Shown piece after piece: positions 8,302-9,155 of a stretch of DNA of 9,155 nt (positions within the stretch are counted from its first letter, which is position 1; each line of letters starts with the position of its first letter). The notes beneath the pieces were generated by a model. That model was not told the origin of the DNA, did no database searches, and saw nothing but the letters and a program-made list of their open reading frames with translations. Source of the stretch: Planctomycetota bacterium (GTDB taxonomy: Bacteria; Planctomycetota; GCA-002687715; DRQF01); contig JAJRYU010000564.1 of assembly GCA_024275615.1 (NCBI GenBank), positions 1 to 9,155 on the forward strand, given 5' to 3'. The translations under genes and the position numbers were made by a program.

Positions 8302-8696
8302 AACCGATTACTTCCATGAAAGCTGTGGAGGTCATGACTTCACCTTGTATCACGATTTCAAAAGACATGACCTTACGTGAAGCGGCCCGTGTCATGACCA
8401 AAGCGCATTGTCACTCCTTGATTGTTGAGGTTGATTCAGAGCTTAGGAGCCTCGGTATCATCACCTGCAAAGACGTTGTGCAGATTTTGGCGGATACAGG
8501 GGCCGAGGTCTTGGAAGAACTCTTGGTCTGTGATCACATGACGAGCCCTTTGGTTACGGTCCAAACCGACATGCCCTTGGATCAATGCCTAGCCCTCATG
8601 CGGATGACGGGTACGAGGCGTGTTCCGGTCATGGAATGCAGCGAGTTGCGCGGCATTTTGAGTTACACAGATATCCTAAGACTTGTTGGTGCTTGA
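8298..8696 (+). CDS. Stand-alone two-CBS-domain protein
   Basis: A 132-residue protein made almost wholly of two CBS domains. The first covers about residues 9-66 ('VMTSPCITISKDMTLREAARVM', then 'SLGIITCKDVV'). The second covers about 77-132 ('HMTSPLVTVQTDMPLDQCLALM', then 'LRGILSYTDILRLV'). CBS pairs bind adenine nucleotides or related ligands and usually control a partner. With no attached enzyme or transporter domain, this one probably acts in trans; the partner is unknown. Its ATG overlaps the TGA of the FapA-domain gene (ATGA), which strongly suggests translational coupling and a shared job. A relationship in which the CBS protein senses a nucleotide and modulates the FapA-type assembly is only an inference. 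Confidence 0.92.
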   Translation: MKPITSMKAVEVMTSPCITISKDMTLREAARVMTKAHCHSLIVEVDSELRSLGIITCKDVVQILADTGAEVLEELLVCDHMTSPLVTVQTDMPLDQCLALMRMTGTRRVPVMECSELRGILSYTDILRLVGA

Positions 8697-8739
8697 GCCG
8701 AGCATTTCATGCTTGATGTCGATGATTGTGATCCGCCAT

Positions 8740-8762
8740 GTCTTGCAGTGGCGCCACAAGAC
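8740..8762 (+). terminator. Hairpin downstream of the CBS gene, possible weak terminator
   Basis: GTCTT pairs with AAGAC and, after a 3-base bulge, GTG pairs with CAC around a GCGC loop. No T-run follows, so a Rho-independent terminator is doubtful; it could be an mRNA-end or regulatory stem. A second small stem (ACACT/AGTGT at 8785-8800) with only four T residues follows. Confidence 0.3.
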
Positions 8763-8848
8763 GTATTCCTTGAGATGTGAAATGACACTTGTTTGAGTGT
8801 TTTGGACCTTGGTCAACCTCAAGCTCACGAAGAAGGCGAGACAAACAA

Positions 8849-9155
8849 ATGAAGTTGTTGATCGGGGCGACACTTTTGGCGTTTTTCTTTGGCGCGCATG
8901 CGTTCTCCAGTCTCGAAGAGGAGGCAGCGCGCGAGCCCGTCCGTATCCTTGTGGATGACATTTGGCTCGCCGACTTGCAAGAAGCGTGGAAGATGGCCCT
9001 TAGCGAACGAAAGCCCTTGCTTACAGTCTTTCGTTGAGAACCCTGAAAGGACTGCAGGTCCACAGACGAGCAGTTGCTTCGTCCCGACGAGAAACTCCGG
9101 AAGATCCTCAGCTCCTTCGTCTGAGTTCGCGTGACCGATATGAGCAATGTGAACT
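8849..9155 (+). CDS. Exported thioredoxin-like protein with three in-frame UGA codons, candidate multi-selenocysteine protein (partial)
   Basis: The gene runs off the right edge; 102 codons are visible. Residues 1-18 are a clear signal peptide (MKLLIGATLLAFFFGAHA, AxA end), so the product is exported. Residues of about 38-62 ('DDIWLADLQEAWKMALSERK' then 'PLLTVFR') have the pattern of the first helix and beta strand of a thioredoxin-like fold. A TGA follows at residue 63 (9035-9037). Reading on gives FR-U-EP-U-KDC, with a second TGA at residue 66 (9044-9046) and a normal Cys69. A sensible frame then continues to 'LSSFV-U-VRVTDMSNVN', with a third TGA at residue 92 (9122-9124). From memory, related exported planctomycete-type proteins read 'FRCVPC..C' and 'FVCVRV' here, so all three TGA codons replace cysteines. 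Conventional annotation would stop at 9037 with a 62-residue fragment. Selenocysteine insertion is the favoured explanation; decay or sequencing error is the alternative. The ribosome site (AAGG about 12 bases upstream) is weak. Confidence 0.7.
9065..9083 (+). promoter_or_regulatory. Candidate bacterial SECIS hairpin
   Basis: GACGA pairs with TCGTC and GC with GC around the loop AGTT, with one unpaired T (9078) on the 3' side. The loop begins 25 bases after the second TGA and 34 after the first, with G in its second position. This fits the loose bacterial SECIS pattern (short apical loop with an early G, about 16-37 bases from UGA). A competing hairpin, GGAC/GTCC at 9049-9061 with loop TGCAG, lies about 15 bases after the first TGA. 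Stems were found by eye; no folding energy was computed. Confidence 0.35.
9124..9155 (+). promoter_or_regulatory. Inverted repeat directly after the third UGA, possible SECIS
   Basis: AGTTCGC (9124-9130) pairs with GTGAACT (9149-9155), including one G-U pair, so the stem begins with the A of the third TGA. Two further pairs (G-U, T-A) leave a 14-base loop starting with G. The loop starts only 8 bases after the TGA, which is closer than usual. The window ends at the stem, so the real element may extend further. Confidence 0.25.

Noticed and set aside
8676..8873. Leftward open frame of 65 codons across the spacer before the thioredoxin-like gene
   Set aside because: It overlaps the ends of both flanking rightward genes, has no ribosome site and no family resemblance, so it is taken as a chance frame.
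8849..9037. A complete 62-residue secreted peptide ending at the first TGA
   Set aside because: The sequence stops in the middle of a thioredoxin-like strand and motif, and the same frame continues sensibly after the TGA, so this is treated as a recoded longer protein.
9035..9134. Frameshift continuation of the thioredoxin-like gene in the +1 frame
   Set aside because: The shifted frame gives a Ser/Arg-rich protein without family features, while the original frame keeps the Cys motif and the 'VRV' strand.

Overview
The window looks like an ordinary chromosomal stretch of a Gram-negative, probably free-living bacterium. Several proteins carry Sec-type signal peptides, and the gene set (exported amidase, S33-type peptidase, S9D glutamyl-endopeptidase-like peptidase, FapA-domain protein, secreted thioredoxin-like protein) fits Planctomycetota or a neighbouring lineage. 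That placement is an inference from family memory, not a demonstrated one. Base composition is near half GC by eye, and no insertion sequence, phage gene, tRNA, rRNA or CRISPR array was seen.

Layout. At the left edge is the 5' end of a leftward gene for an exported, probably amidase-like protein (215 to 1). Rightward from 464 come a YhhW-type pirin and, 62 bases later, an exported alpha/beta hydrolase of the tripeptidyl-aminopeptidase type (1228-2697). These converge on a leftward pair: an exported S9D prolyl-oligopeptidase-family enzyme (6074-3645) followed after 15 bases by a DUF1853 protein (3629-2724). A 312-base divergent spacer (6075-6386) then leads to a rightward cluster: a dCMP-deaminase-like enzyme, a FapA/DUF342 protein and a two-CBS-domain protein. 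The last two overlap by four bases, so they are probably co-transcribed.

The most remarkable part is the right end. From 8849 a signal-peptide-bearing, thioredoxin-like protein is read, and its frame contains three TGA codons (9035, 9044, 9122). Read through, all three fall where cysteines are expected: the first two make a UxxUxxC motif in place of CxxCxxC, and the third lies in an 'FVxVRV' strand. The frame is otherwise uninterrupted to the window edge. TGA is also the normal stop of five of the seven genes whose ends are visible, so a genome-wide code change is unlikely. The best reading is an exported selenoprotein with several selenocysteines, with SECIS-like hairpins nearby; the main alternative is a decaying gene or sequence errors.

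As a group, the exported peptidases and amidase suggest peptide and amide scavenging at the cell envelope. The deaminase feeds dUMP and dTMP synthesis. The FapA, CBS and DUF1853 proteins have no firmly known job here.
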